A DNA stretch of 47,674 nt. Source: Bacteroidota bacterium (lineage in GTDB: Bacteria; Bacteroidota; Bacteroidia; AKYH767-A; 2013-40CM-41-45). Shown here piece by piece: positions 23,935 through 33,901 of this stretch. Location of the stretch: NCBI GenBank assembly GCA_026391975.1, contig JAPLDB010000081.1:937-48610 (forward strand), read 5' to 3'. The stretch's first letter is position 1, and each line of letters starts with the position of its first letter. Made by a program: the position numbers and the translations under genes. The notes beneath the pieces are model-generated. The model had not been told where the DNA came from. It saw only the letters and a list, made by a program, of their open reading frames with translations, and did no database searches.

Positions 23935-25388
23935 AGCTGCTGAAAGAACTTTTATACAAAGCCGGATTGACAGGGGTACATGGTACCACTGAATTAGGCA
24001 TTACCGAAGTCTGCTTTGACTCACGAAAAGCAAAAGACGGTGTTGTATTCGTTGCTACGCGCGGCACTCAGAGCGACGGACATCGTTTCATCAACGATGT
24101 TATTGAGAAAGGATGTAAAGCAATCGTGTGTGAAGAAATGCCGGTCGAAAGAAAAGAAGGCATTACTTATGTATCAGTAGGAGACAGTGCATTTGCGCTT
24201 AGTATCATGGCCGCTAATTTCTTTGATAATCCTTCCGAGAAATTAAAATTGGTTGGAGTGACGGGAACGAATGGAAAAACAACCACCACCACTTTACTCT
24301 ACCAGCTTTTCAGAAAATCGGGAAACAGCGTTGGCCTGCTTTCAACAGTCAGAAATAAGATCAACGACGAGGAAATTTCCGCAACACATACAACTCCTGA
24401 TTCTGTGCAACTGAATGCGCTGCTTGCAAGAATGGTAGCTGAAGGCTGTACTTATTGTTTCATGGAAGTCAGTTCGCATGCTGTTGCTCAAAAGCGGATT
24501 GCAGGCCTGAAGTTTACCGGCGCTGTTTTCACAAACCTTACACACGATCACCTCGACTACCATAAAACTTTCGGAGAATACCTGAAAGCAAAGAAAGCAT
24601 TCTTCGATGGCCTGAGTGAAGAAGCCTTCGCGCTCACAAACACTGATGATAAAAACGGGAATGTCATGATTCAGAACACCCGTGCGCGAAAATACTCCTA
24701 CAGCCTGAAAAGCATGAGTGACTACAAATGCAGGCTTATTGAAAATCATTTTGAGGGCCTCATACTCAATATTGACGGACATGAGGTGCTCTGTCGCCTG
24801 GTGGGAAGCTTCAACGCGTATAATCTCATGGCAGCATATGCCACAGCAGTATTGCTTGGACAGGACAAAATGCAGGTGCTTACACAACTGAGCAATCTCG
24901 ATTCTGTGGAAGGTCGCTTCGACTACCTCACATCAAAGAAAAAAATCGTAGGCGTTGTTGATTATGCGCATACGCCTGATGCACTTGAAAATGTTTTGAA
25001 AACAATTCACGATGTCTCCGGGCAGGGAAAGATAATCACTGTGGTAGGTTGCGGCGGAGACCGCGATTCAACCAAACGTCCTGTCATGGCTAAGATCGCA
25101 TGTGAAATGAGCGACAAGGTCATCCTTACTTCTGACAATCCGCGTTCGGAAGATCCGGCAGAGATCATCCGCGCCATGGAAAAAGGAATTGCCATCGGTG
25201 AAACACGCAAAGCCCTGTCCATTATTGACCGCAAGGAAGCCATCAAGACAGCTGTAAGCATTGCACAGCCGGGTGACGTTATTCTGATCGCGGGAAAGGG
25301 GCATGAAAAATACCAGGAAATAAAAGGCGTGAGAACGCCATTTGATGATAAAGAAATTTTAGGAGAAATGTTTCAATTATTCGATTAG
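23931..25388 (+). CDS. murE: UDP-MurNAc-L-Ala-D-Glu:meso-diaminopimelate ligase
   Basis: MurE adds the third residue of the peptidoglycan stem peptide. The 485-residue protein has the ATP loop [13 protein letters not shown] (110-121), the Mur ligase block [12 protein letters not shown], and the C-terminal substrate motif DNPR at 402-405, which marks meso-diaminopimelate (rather than lysine) specificity. The wall is therefore predicted to be A1-gamma DAP type, consistent with a Gram-negative envelope and with aspartate kinase elsewhere in the window. It overlaps ftsI by 4 bases and is 2 bases from mraY. Confidence 0.96.
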   Translation: MKLLKELLYKAGLTGVHGTTELGITEVCFDSRKAKDGVVFVATRGTQSDGHRFINDVIEKGCKAIVCEEMPVERKEGITYVSVGDSAFALSIMAANFFDNPSEKLKLVGVTGTNGKTTTTTLLYQLFRKSGNSVGLLSTVRNKINDEEISATHTTPDSVQLNALLARMVAEGCTYCFMEVSSHAVAQKRIAGLKFTGAVFTNLTHDHLDYHKTFGEYLKAKKAFFDGLSEEAFALTNTDDKNGNVMIQNTRARKYSYSLKSMSDYKCRLIENHFEGLILNIDGHEVLCRLVGSFNAYNLMAAYATAVLLGQDKMQVLTQLSNLDSVEGRFDYLTSKKKIVGVVDYAHTPDALENVLKTIHDVSGQGKIITVVGCGGDRDSTKRPVMAKIACEMSDKVILTSDNPRSEDPAEIIRAMEKGIAIGETRKALSIIDRKEAIKTAVSIAQPGDVILIAGKGHEKYQEIKGVRTPFDDKEILGEMFQLFD

Positions 25389-25390
25389 AG

Positions 25391-26662
25391 GTGCTGTACT
25401 ATTTTTTTAAATATCTCGATCAGGAGTTCAATGTGCCGGGAACAGGTGTATTTCAATACATCTCCTTCAGGGCAGCATTGGCTATTATTTTTTCGCTGAT
25501 GATCTCAATGATATTCGGAAAGAACATCATCAAATACCTCCGCAAAAAACAGATCGGAGAAACGGTTCGAGACCTTGGACTTGAAGGCCAGATGCAAAAA
25601 CAGGGCACTCCTACAATGGGCGGACTGATCATTCTTGCGGCAATATTAATTCCCACCTTACTTTTTGCGCGCTTGCTGAATGTCTATGTGATCATCATGA
25701 TCGTATCCACCATCTGGCTCGGGCTCATCGGCTACCTGGATGATTACATCAAAGTTTTCAAGAAGGACAAAGGAGGACTGGCTGGCAAATTTAAAGTACT
25801 CGGACAAGTAGGCCTGGGGCTGATTGTAGGCTGCACGATGTATTTTAATCCAAATGTCGTAGTCAGGGAAAAGATGATGTCGAATGAAATTATCGTCGAG
25901 CGCGAAACAAAAAATATAGTGGAAGACTTGCGGAAGAATGAGAACATGCTCTATTCTCCTGAGAATATGAAGTCAACCAAAACCACCATTCCGTTTTACA
26001 AAAACAATGAATTTGACTACGCGAAATTACTTTCATGGACAGGGCCGAATTATAGAAAGTATGCATGGCTGATCTTCATCCCATTTGTGATACTCATCAT
26101 AACTGCTGTTTCAAACGGAGCCAACATTACTGATGGAATTGACGGACTGGCAACAGGCACCTCTGCCATCATTGGAGCTACCCTTGGCATTCTTGCTTAT
26201 GTATCAGGCAATACTGTATTCGCCAATTACCTCAACATCATGTATATTCCCAATACAGGAGAGTTGGTTGTATTCATCGCTGCATTCGTAGGAGCGTGCA
26301 TTGGCTTTATGTGGTACAATGCTTATCCGGCGCAGGTTTTCATGGGCGACACGGGAAGTCTTGCGCTTGGTGGAATCATTGCAACGTTCGCCATCGCAAT
26401 CAGAAAAGAACTACTGATACCCGTGCTTTGCGGAATATTCCTGGTAGAAAATCTTTCCGTCATACTACAGGTTTACTACTTCAAGTACCAGAAGCGGAAA
26501 AGAGGAATTGAATATGCCAGGGCTCACAGGCTCTTCAAAATGTCGCCGCTGCATCACCACTACCAGAAATCCGGATATCACGAATCAAAGATAGTTACGC
26601 GCTTCCTCATCATCGGAATCATGCTTGCTGTTGTCACGTTCGTAACGCTGAAACTGAGATAA
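25391..26662 (+). CDS. mraY: Phospho-MurNAc-pentapeptide translocase
   Basis: MraY transfers phospho-MurNAc-pentapeptide to undecaprenyl phosphate, making lipid I at the inner face of the membrane. The 423-residue polytopic protein shows the MLYYFFKYL start, [24 protein letters not shown] with the catalytic aspartates, [12 protein letters not shown], and the LHHHYQKSG segment near the end. It is ~60 residues longer than the E. coli enzyme because of an extra-membrane insertion around residues 155-200, as usual in Bacteroidota. The start codon is GTG at 25391, since no ATG gives the conserved N-terminus. Confidence 0.96.
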   Translation: MLYYFFKYLDQEFNVPGTGVFQYISFRAALAIIFSLMISMIFGKNIIKYLRKKQIGETVRDLGLEGQMQKQGTPTMGGLIILAAILIPTLLFARLLNVYVIIMIVSTIWLGLIGYLDDYIKVFKKDKGGLAGKFKVLGQVGLGLIVGCTMYFNPNVVVREKMMSNEIIVERETKNIVEDLRKNENMLYSPENMKSTKTTIPFYKNNEFDYAKLLSWTGPNYRKYAWLIFIPFVILIITAVSNGANITDGIDGLATGTSAIIGATLGILAYVSGNTVFANYLNIMYIPNTGELVVFIAAFVGACIGFMWYNAYPAQVFMGDTGSLALGGIIATFAIAIRKELLIPVLCGIFLVENLSVILQVYYFKYQKRKRGIEYARAHRLFKMSPLHHHYQKSGYHESKIVTRFLIIGIMLAVVTFVTLKLR

Positions 26663-26663
26663 G

Positions 26664-28001
26664 ATGGAAAAAAGGATTGTCATTCTCGGAGCCGCAGAAA
26701 GCGGAGTGGGCGCTTCAGTACTTGCATTGAAGAAGGGCTTTGATGTATTTGTGAGTGACGGTGGAAAAATTGCAGAGAAATACAAAAACGTTCTTACCAA
26801 ATACAATATCCCTTTCGAAGAAGGAAAGCATTCGCCGGAGAATATCCTGAATGCTACAGAGGTGATCAAAAGCCCCGGAATCCCCGACAAGGCAGCAATG
26901 GTGAAGCGCATTCGGGACAATAAGATCCCGGTGATCTCAGAAATAGAATTCGCCGGACGGTATACCAATGCAAAGATGATTGGCATAACAGGAACAAACG
27001 GCAAAACCACCACCACCCTGCTCACCCATCACATCCTGAAAAATGCAGGACTGAATGCAGGGCTTGCCGGCAACGTCGGAAAAAGCCTGGCCATGCAGGT
27101 GGCGGAAGAAAATTACGATCACTACGTGATAGAGCTAAGTAGCTTTCAGCTTGACGGCATGTATGATTTTAAATGTGACATCGCCGTCCTGACCAATATC
27201 ACTCCCGCTCACCTTGACCGGTATGAATACAAACTGGAAAATTATGCGATGTCAAAATTCAGGATCACGCAAAATCAAACAGCTTCAGATGTATTCATTT
27301 ATAACACTGATGAAGAAATCACCAGTGAATACATGGGAAAAACAAATATCAAAGCTCAACAATATCCTTTCTCAATTAAAAAAAAAATTGAAAAAGGAGC
27401 CTGGCTCGAAAACAACTCAATTCAATTACTAACTAACACTAACCAATTTACTATGCTCATCCAAGACCTCGCCCTACAAGGCAAACACAACATCTACAAC
27501 AGTATGGCGGCAGCACTTTCGGCACGCTCTCTGGAAATCCGTAAAGAAGTAGTACGGGAAAGCTTAACTGATTTCCAGAATATTGAGCATCGCCTTGAAC
27601 ATGTGATGAATGTAAATGGAATTGAATTCGTTAATGATTCCAAAGCAACCAACATCAATTCCACATGGTATGCCCTTGAATGCTTTCACAAGCCTGTCGT
27701 ACTTATCCTCGGTGGTGTAGACAAGGGAAATGATTATGCAATGCTGGAAGACCTGATAAAAGAAAAGGTAAAAGCGATCGTTTGCCTTGGTATCGACACA
27801 AAAAAAATTCACAATGCATTCAAATCCCTCGTTACAGAAATCGTAGATGTAACATCAGCAGTTGATGCCGTAAATGAAAGCTACCGCCTTGCAAAACCGG
27901 GCGATGTTGTGCTACTCTCCCCTGCCTGCGCAAGCTTTGACCTTTTCGAAAACTACGAAGATCGCGGACGCCAATTTAAGGCTGCAGTGAAAGGCCTTTA
28001 A
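26664..28001 (+). CDS. murD: UDP-MurNAc-L-alanine:D-glutamate ligase
   Basis: MurD adds D-glutamate to UDP-MurNAc-L-Ala. The 445-residue protein begins with a Rossmann-like VILGAAESGVGASVLA, has the ATP loop [34 protein letters not shown], and the C-terminal NDSKATNINSTWYAL and LLSPACASFDLF blocks that are diagnostic for MurD. The ATG follows the mraY stop by one base. The third Mur ligase of the path here is murC; murF is not in this cluster. Confidence 0.96.
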   Translation: MEKRIVILGAAESGVGASVLALKKGFDVFVSDGGKIAEKYKNVLTKYNIPFEEGKHSPENILNATEVIKSPGIPDKAAMVKRIRDNKIPVISEIEFAGRYTNAKMIGITGTNGKTTTTLLTHHILKNAGLNAGLAGNVGKSLAMQVAEENYDHYVIELSSFQLDGMYDFKCDIAVLTNITPAHLDRYEYKLENYAMSKFRITQNQTASDVFIYNTDEEITSEYMGKTNIKAQQYPFSIKKKIEKGAWLENNSIQLLTNTNQFTMLIQDLALQGKHNIYNSMAAALSARSLEIRKEVVRESLTDFQNIEHRLEHVMNVNGIEFVNDSKATNINSTWYALECFHKPVVLILGGVDKGNDYAMLEDLIKEKVKAIVCLGIDTKKIHNAFKSLVTEIVDVTSAVDAVNESYRLAKPGDVVLLSPACASFDLFENYEDRGRQFKAAVKGL

Positions 28002-28027
28002 TCAAATTTTCATTATATCTGAATACC

Positions 28028-29194
28028 ATGCATAATAACTGGCTCGAAAAGTATTTCAAAGGAGACCGCACCATCTGGTTGGTGGTGTTCATCCTCACCT
28101 TGTTCTCGCTGCTGGCTGTATACAGTTCAACAGGAACACTGGCATACAAATACCAGAGCGGCGACACGGAATTCTATCTTTTCCGCCAGGCCCGGTTTCT
28201 TATCATCGGCCTTGCTTTGATGTATCTCGCCCACCGCATACGATACAATGTTTATTCACGGCTGTCTCAGATAGGACTATTTATTGCCATTCCGCTGCTT
28301 TTGCTAACACTTATCATTGGGACGAATCTTAACTCTGCAAGCCGATGGTTGTCACTTCCCGGACTCAATACTTCATTTCAGACATCTGATCTGGCGAAGC
28401 TTGCTTTGATCATGTTTGTGGCCCGTATGCTCTCAAGGAAACAGGAGAATATCAAAGATTTTAAAACTGCATTCCTCCCGATCATGCTGCCTGTGCTCAT
28501 TGTCTGCGGATTGATTCTTCCCGCCAACCTATCCACATCACTCCTGATTTTTTTTACCTCCGTCGTCCTGATGTTTATCGGCCGCATTAATATGAAGTAC
28601 GTTTTTATTATGTGCGGACTGGGAGTGGTATTGCTATCCGGGTATGTGGCGGTGAAGTATAATTCCGAAGACAGGGGACGGGTGGTTACTTGGATTAACC
28701 GTGTCAAGAATTTTTCTAGTGGAGAAGGCAATGATAATTACCAGGCCGACCAGGCCAAAATTGCAATCGCCACAGGCGGACTCGTTGGAAAATTTCCGGG
28801 AAATAGTACGCAAAGAAATTTCCTGCCACATCCTTATTCAGACTTCATTTTTGCAATCATCATCGAAGAGTACGGATTCCTGTTCGGAGGCGTACTGATG
28901 ATCTTCTTATACCTGCTGCTATTCTTCCGTGTCATACGGTTCATCAACCATAGCCCACGTGCTTTCGCAACGTTGCTTGCTGTTGGATGCAGTTTCATGC
29001 TTGTGTTTCAGGCAATGATCAACATGGCCGTTGCAGTCAATTTATTTCCTGTTACAGGTCAACCGCTCCCATTGGTCAGCATGGGCGGAACCTCCACATT
29101 ATTTACAAGCATAGCGCTGGGAATCATCCTTAGTGTAAGTCGTGAAGTAGAAAAAGAAAAGAAAGAAGGTGGCGGTGAGCTTGCAGCAGCGTAA
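28028..29194 (+). CDS. ftsW: Septal peptidoglycan polymerase FtsW (SEDS family)
   Basis: FtsW polymerises lipid II at the septum in complex with FtsI. The 388-residue polytopic membrane protein has SEDS features: an early VYSSTGTLAYKY segment, GTNLNSASRWLSLPG, TSDLAKLALIMFVAR, the periplasmic loop with YQADQAKIAIATGG, DFIFAIIIEEYGFLFG, and the C-terminal FPVTGQPLPLVSMGGTS. The cluster position (murD-ftsW-murG) confirms it as FtsW rather than RodA. It overlaps murG by 26 bases. Confidence 0.95.
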   Translation: MHNNWLEKYFKGDRTIWLVVFILTLFSLLAVYSSTGTLAYKYQSGDTEFYLFRQARFLIIGLALMYLAHRIRYNVYSRLSQIGLFIAIPLLLLTLIIGTNLNSASRWLSLPGLNTSFQTSDLAKLALIMFVARMLSRKQENIKDFKTAFLPIMLPVLIVCGLILPANLSTSLLIFFTSVVLMFIGRINMKYVFIMCGLGVVLLSGYVAVKYNSEDRGRVVTWINRVKNFSSGEGNDNYQADQAKIAIATGGLVGKFPGNSTQRNFLPHPYSDFIFAIIIEEYGFLFGGVLMIFLYLLLFFRVIRFINHSPRAFATLLAVGCSFMLVFQAMINMAVAVNLFPVTGQPLPLVSMGGTSTLFTSIALGIILSVSREVEKEKKEGGGELAAA

Positions 29195-30281
29195 AATAAA
29201 AGTCATCATCAGCGGTGGTGGAACCGGAGGACATATTTTTCCTGCCATTGCCATTGCCAATGAACTCAAACGCGTCAATGCCGAAAATGAAATCCTGTTT
29301 GTCGGAGCAGAAGGAAGAATGGAAATGGAAAAAGTACCGGCAGCCGGCTATAAAATACAGGGGTTGAAAATTGCGGGCATACAACGCAAACTTGATTTGA
29401 AGAATTTATCGTTACCGGTTAAAGTAATAAGAAGTGTAATGACGTCAAGAAGTATAATAAAAAACTTCAGGCCCGATGCAGCAGTGGGTGTTGGCGGATA
29501 TGCAAGCGGTCCGCTGCTATATGCTGCGTCAGTGATGAAAATACCTTCATTGATCCAGGAACAGAATTCATTCGCAGGAATTACAAATAAAATACTATCC
29601 CGACGCGTAAAGAAAGTGTGCGTGGCTTATGAGGGAATGGAAAAATATTTCGCAGCAGATAAGATCGTAATGACAGGGAATCCGGTAAGGCAGGATGTAA
29701 TTCAAACAGAAGGAAAAAAAGAAGAGGCATTGCAATACTTCAATCTCAGCAACAATAAGAAAACAGTTCTTGTAATTGGCGGAAGCCTGGGTGCGAGGAG
29801 CATCAATGAGGCCATCAGGAATGGGTTGCAAAAATTTTCCGATCAGGACATTCAGTTGATCTGGCAAACAGGGAAGAATGGCAGTAAGGAGTTGCAGGAA
29901 GCAGGCAGCAGTTTTAAGAACTGCCGTTGTGTAGAATTTATCAGCAGGATGGATCTCGCTTACAGTTGTGCCGATGTGGTGATCTCAAGAGCAGGCGCAA
30001 GTTCCGTTTCTGAACTTGAGCTAACCGCAAAACCCTGTGTGCTTGTTCCATCTCCAAATGTGGCGGAAGACCATCAGACAAAGAACGCAATGGCATTGGT
30101 AAATAAAAACGCTGCGATACTGGTGCGGGATGCTGAAACAGGCAGAAAACTGGTCGCTGAAGCAATTGCTTTGATTAGCGACAATGAAAAACAAAAGGTG
30201 CTTTCTCAAAATATTTCAAAACTGGCGATGAGAAATTCAGCGGAAAAAATTGTAGCTGAAATCTATAAAATGATCTCCTAA
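29169..30281 (+). CDS. murG: Lipid II synthase (undecaprenyl-PP-MurNAc-peptide GlcNAc transferase)
   Basis: MurG adds GlcNAc to lipid I to form lipid II. The 370-residue GT28 glycosyltransferase has the N-terminal ISGGGTGGHIFPAIAIANEL loop, VGVGGYASGPLLYAA, LIQEQNSFAGITNK, then the C-terminal donor-site segments IGGSLGARSINEAI and SRAGASSVSELEL. The start is GTG at 29169, or the GTG six bases later; both lie inside ftsW with a purine-rich GAAAGAAGG just upstream. No ATG is available before the conserved glycine loop. Confidence 0.95.
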   Translation: MAVSLQQRKIKVIISGGGTGGHIFPAIAIANELKRVNAENEILFVGAEGRMEMEKVPAAGYKIQGLKIAGIQRKLDLKNLSLPVKVIRSVMTSRSIIKNFRPDAAVGVGGYASGPLLYAASVMKIPSLIQEQNSFAGITNKILSRRVKKVCVAYEGMEKYFAADKIVMTGNPVRQDVIQTEGKKEEALQYFNLSNNKKTVLVIGGSLGARSINEAIRNGLQKFSDQDIQLIWQTGKNGSKELQEAGSSFKNCRCVEFISRMDLAYSCADVVISRAGASSVSELELTAKPCVLVPSPNVAEDHQTKNAMALVNKNAAILVRDAETGRKLVAEAIALISDNEKQKVLSQNISKLAMRNSAEKIVAEIYKMIS

Positions 30282-30330
30282 AACATATTGTTGATGATAA
30301 GGCTGCTGCCAACGGGCGGTCCTCGTTAAA

Positions 30331-31731
30331 ATGAATTTCGATAAATTAAAATCAGTTTACTTCATAGGCATTGGAGGCATTGGGATGTCAGCCATTGCAA
30401 GGTATTTTCATGCCCATGGAAAAAAGGTTTCCGGATATGACAAGACCCCTACCCAACTCACAGATGAGTTGATACAGGAAGGAATTGAAGTTCGCTTTGT
30501 TGACGATGCCACAGAAATCCGGAACCGGAATTTAGAAACCGGAAGCTGTTTAGTGGTCTATACACCGGCCGTTCCCAAGGATCACCTGGAACTAAACTAC
30601 TTTCTGCAAAATGGTTTCACGGTGATGAAACGCTCACAGGTACTTGGGCTTATCACAGCAAATCACTTTACTATAGCAGTAGCGGGAACCCACGGAAAAA
30701 CGACTACATCCTCCATGATAGCCCATATCCTGAAATCATCAGGCGTAAACTGTACCGCTTTCCTGGGGGGTATTTCCAAAAACTACAACTCCAATTTAAT
30801 CCTTCCGGAAGATGCGTCAAAAAAATCGGTAGTGGTGGTGGAAGCTGACGAATACGATCGTTCTTTTCTGACGTTGCACCCTGATATTGCTGTTATCACC
30901 AGCATGGATGCAGACCACCTCGATATTTATGGTGACCAAAATTACATGGAGGACTCCTATCGGATGTTTGCGAAGCAAATTAAGAACAATGGCGTCCTTA
31001 TTTCGAGAAGCGGATTACCAGTTGGGAACATAGACGCAGTACAAAAGCAGTATTCCCTCAGTGAAAAGGTTGATTTTTCAGCTTCTGATATTCAGATAAA
31101 AAATCATCAGTATTATTTCAACTGGCATAACCATGTCAGCTCAATAGAAAACCTTGCCACTTTAATGCCGGGAAGGCATAATGTGGAAAATGTTATCGCG
31201 GCTATAGCTGTTGCCAGAGAAATAAAAATTTCGCATGAAAAAATTGCAGAAGCTGTTCACTCATACTCAGGTGTAAGAAGAAGATTTGACTACCAGGTTA
31301 AAACGGATGAGTTGGTTTATATAGACGATTACGCCCATCATCCGGAGGAACTGCGTGCCTGTATTTCATCGGTAAGGGAATTGTATCCGGGAAGAACAAT
31401 TACAGGAATATTTCAGCCTCACCTTTTCACCCGCACAAGGGATTTTGCAGATGGATTTGCAAAAAGTCTTTCACTTCTTGACGAACTCATCCTGCTGGAT
31501 ATTTATCCTGCCCGTGAACTGCCCATTGAAGGCGTTACCTCTGAATTGATATTGAACAAAGTATCCATTCCTAACAAGGCATTGTGCAGAAAAGAGGGTG
31601 TGATGGTGGAATTGAAGGCAAGAAAAGTTGAAGTTTTGCTGACCCTTGGTGCGGGAGACATTGACCAGCTGGTTGAACCAATCAGGAATTATTTAAACAC
31701 AACGACGCAAAAGCCCACAGATAAGAGATGA
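30331..31731 (+). CDS. murC: UDP-N-acetylmuramate:L-alanine ligase
   Basis: MurC adds the first amino acid, L-alanine, to UDP-MurNAc. The 466-residue protein shows YFIGIGGIGMSAIARYF, the ATP loop VAGTHGKTTTSSMIA, VVVVEADEYDRSFLTL, MDADHLDIYGD and the C-terminal DDYAHHPEELRACI and FQPHLFTRTRDF motifs of MurC. Length is normal. A 49-base gap separates it from murG, and it overlaps ftsQ by 4 bases (ATGA). Confidence 0.96.
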   Translation: MNFDKLKSVYFIGIGGIGMSAIARYFHAHGKKVSGYDKTPTQLTDELIQEGIEVRFVDDATEIRNRNLETGSCLVVYTPAVPKDHLELNYFLQNGFTVMKRSQVLGLITANHFTIAVAGTHGKTTTSSMIAHILKSSGVNCTAFLGGISKNYNSNLILPEDASKKSVVVVEADEYDRSFLTLHPDIAVITSMDADHLDIYGDQNYMEDSYRMFAKQIKNNGVLISRSGLPVGNIDAVQKQYSLSEKVDFSASDIQIKNHQYYFNWHNHVSSIENLATLMPGRHNVENVIAAIAVAREIKISHEKIAEAVHSYSGVRRRFDYQVKTDELVYIDDYAHHPEELRACISSVRELYPGRTITGIFQPHLFTRTRDFADGFAKSLSLLDELILLDIYPARELPIEGVTSELILNKVSIPNKALCRKEGVMVELKARKVEVLLTLGAGDIDQLVEPIRNYLNTTTQKPTDKR

Positions 31732-32546
31732 AAAAATTTAAAGTCAACATTGACTGGAAGAAAGTTTTTCGCATAGGGCTGCGCGTACTCATCATCGCAG
31801 GATTCCTTGCCAGCGTGGGTTTCACGGAACACCGAAGAAATGAAATGCAATGCAAAAAGATCATCATCAACGTGGATGATTCACTCGGCAACAGTTTTGT
31901 TCAGCAGGGAGATATCGAACAATTGATAGAGGATAAGTTTGGAAAAATAACCGGAAAACCTTTAACTTCTATTAACATATCTCTGTTGGAAAAAATCATT
32001 GATGGTAACCCCTTTGTTTTGAAAGCACAGGTATTTTCAACCGTTGATGGAAATCTGATTGTGGAGGTAAAACAACGTACCCCGGTGGTACGTGTGATCA
32101 ATGCTTTCAATGAAAGTTTTTACATCGATGACTGTGGTGTTTTGATGCCGATGAACGATCAGTTTTCGGCTCATGTACCCGTCGCAAACGGCAACATCTT
32201 TAACAGGGAAACAGAACAACGGATCAGAAGAGTCACTGAAAAAGAGATCAGGGACACAACTTTTTCCCCGACTTTGTTAGAGAAGATTTTTATGGTGAGC
32301 AATTATGTGCACAACCAAGAATTTTGGAATGCACAGATCGAGCAGATATTTATCAATATCGCCGGAGAGATAGAATTGATACCGAGAGTAGGAAATCAAA
32401 CGATCCTGTTCGGGAATGAAAAAGATTTAGACGAAAAATTCAACAAGTTGTATACCCTGTACAAAGAAGGCTTAAGCAAAACAGGCTGGAATCAGTACAA
32501 AACAATTAACGTAACATTCAAAGACCAGGTGGTCTGTTCAAAATAA
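31728..32546 (+). CDS. ftsQ: Cell division protein FtsQ
   Basis: A 272-residue bitopic membrane protein that links early and late division proteins. A basic cytoplasmic head is followed by one membrane segment (VFRIGLRVLIIAGFLASVGF) and a periplasmic region. The latter starts with a POTRA-like part (KKIIINVDDSLGNSFVQQGDIEQLI) and continues with the FtsQ beta domain (ITISLLEK-like helices, IVEVKQRTPVVRVIN, SFYIDDCGVLMP). Similarity to E. coli FtsQ is low; topology and position between murC and ftsA carry the call. It lies 4 bases from ftsA. Confidence 0.9.
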   Translation: MKKFKVNIDWKKVFRIGLRVLIIAGFLASVGFTEHRRNEMQCKKIIINVDDSLGNSFVQQGDIEQLIEDKFGKITGKPLTSINISLLEKIIDGNPFVLKAQVFSTVDGNLIVEVKQRTPVVRVINAFNESFYIDDCGVLMPMNDQFSAHVPVANGNIFNRETEQRIRRVTEKEIRDTTFSPTLLEKIFMVSNYVHNQEFWNAQIEQIFINIAGEIELIPRVGNQTILFGNEKDLDEKFNKLYTLYKEGLSKTGWNQYKTINVTFKDQVVCSK

Positions 32547-32550
32547 AACT

Positions 32551-33858
32551 ATGGTAAATTCAACAACGGGTGGCGGCAGTGATATCATTGTAGGTCTTGA
32601 TATCGGCACAACAAAAATTGCAACCATTGTAGGCCGCAAAAACGAATTCGGAAAAATTGAAATCCTGGGGCTTGGCAAAGCTGAGTCACTCGGTGTTACC
32701 CGTGGAGTGGTTACCAATATCGCCAACACGATTGAAGCCATTACAAAATCAGTCAAGGAAGCATCGGAAAAATCAAATGTTGAAATCGGAACTGTACACG
32801 TAGGCATTGCAGGGCAGCATATCAAGAGCCTTCAAAACAGGGGAATGCGGGTGCGCACAAATACAGATGATGAAATCTCACAGGTAGACATTGACATCAT
32901 CGTTGACGAAATGAAAAGGCTTGCAATGTTGCCCGGCGAAGAGATCATTCACGTGATTCCTCAGGAATACATTGTGGACAATGAACAGGGCATCAAAAAT
33001 CCGATCGGTATGTCAGGCAACCGACTGGAAGCCAATTGTCACATCATCACGGGGCAAATCACTGCTGCAAAGAATATTTACAAATGCGTGAAGAGGGCAG
33101 AACTTGAAACGGCAGGCCTCTTTCTGGAGCCCCTCGCCTCTTCGGCTGCAGTCCTCACAGAAGAAGAAACTGAAGCAGGTGTAGTATTGGTTGATATCGG
33201 AGGCGGCACAACAGACATTGCCATTTTCCAGGACAGAGTGATCCGACACACCGCAGTGATACCATACGGTGGAAATGTGATTACGGAAGACATTCGCTCA
33301 GGATGTTCCATTATCCGCAAGCATGCCGAATTACTGAAAACCAAATTCGGTTCAGCTGTTGCAAGCGAAAACCTGGACAGCGAGATCGTTTCAATCCCGG
33401 GATTACGCGGCCATTCACCAAGAGAGATATCAGTGAAGAATCTTGCCCATATCATTCAGGCACGGATGGAAGAAATCATTGAGCTTGTTTATTATGAAAT
33501 AAAGAATTCCGGACTTGAAAACAAACTGGCTGCCGGAATTGTGGTAACCGGGGGAGGCGCCCAGCTTCGCCATATCGTTCAACTTATTGAATACGTGACT
33601 GGAATGGATGCGCGCGTAGGATACCCGAATGAACATCTTGCCTCTGATACTGATGAATTAAAAAGCCCGATGTATGCCACAGCTGTTGGCCTTGTAATGA
33701 AAGGGTTTGAAGAATCGGAGCGCAAAAAAGCAAGCCAGCCGGTGCTTGTGGAAGTTGATAGTCATACACCGAAACAGCCCACAAATACCCTTGGAACCTT
33801 CTTCGAAAAAATAATGCTTTGGCTGAAAACCGAAGAAGAAGACAAAGAGCTTAAATAA
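32551..33858 (+). CDS. ftsA: Cell division protein FtsA (actin-like)
   Basis: FtsA tethers FtsZ filaments to the membrane. The 435-residue actin-fold ATPase has the phosphate-1 loop IIVGLDIGTTKIATIVG, the 1C domain with VGIAGQHIKSLQNRG, the phosphate-2 segment VVLVDIGGGTTDIAIF, and adenosine motif GIVVTGGGAQLRHI. The C-terminal end (EKIMLWLKTEEED) could be the amphipathic membrane helix. It is the penultimate gene of the cluster, with a 43-base gap to ftsZ. Confidence 0.96.
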   Translation: MVNSTTGGGSDIIVGLDIGTTKIATIVGRKNEFGKIEILGLGKAESLGVTRGVVTNIANTIEAITKSVKEASEKSNVEIGTVHVGIAGQHIKSLQNRGMRVRTNTDDEISQVDIDIIVDEMKRLAMLPGEEIIHVIPQEYIVDNEQGIKNPIGMSGNRLEANCHIITGQITAAKNIYKCVKRAELETAGLFLEPLASSAAVLTEEETEAGVVLVDIGGGTTDIAIFQDRVIRHTAVIPYGGNVITEDIRSGCSIIRKHAELLKTKFGSAVASENLDSEIVSIPGLRGHSPREISVKNLAHIIQARMEEIIELVYYEIKNSGLENKLAAGIVVTGGGAQLRHIVQLIEYVTGMDARVGYPNEHLASDTDELKSPMYATAVGLVMKGFEESERKKASQPVLVEVDSHTPKQPTNTLGTFFEKIMLWLKTEEEDKELK

Positions 33859-33901
33859 TTTTTTGTTACAACTGCAAAACTTAACTTAATACAAACGCAA
33901 T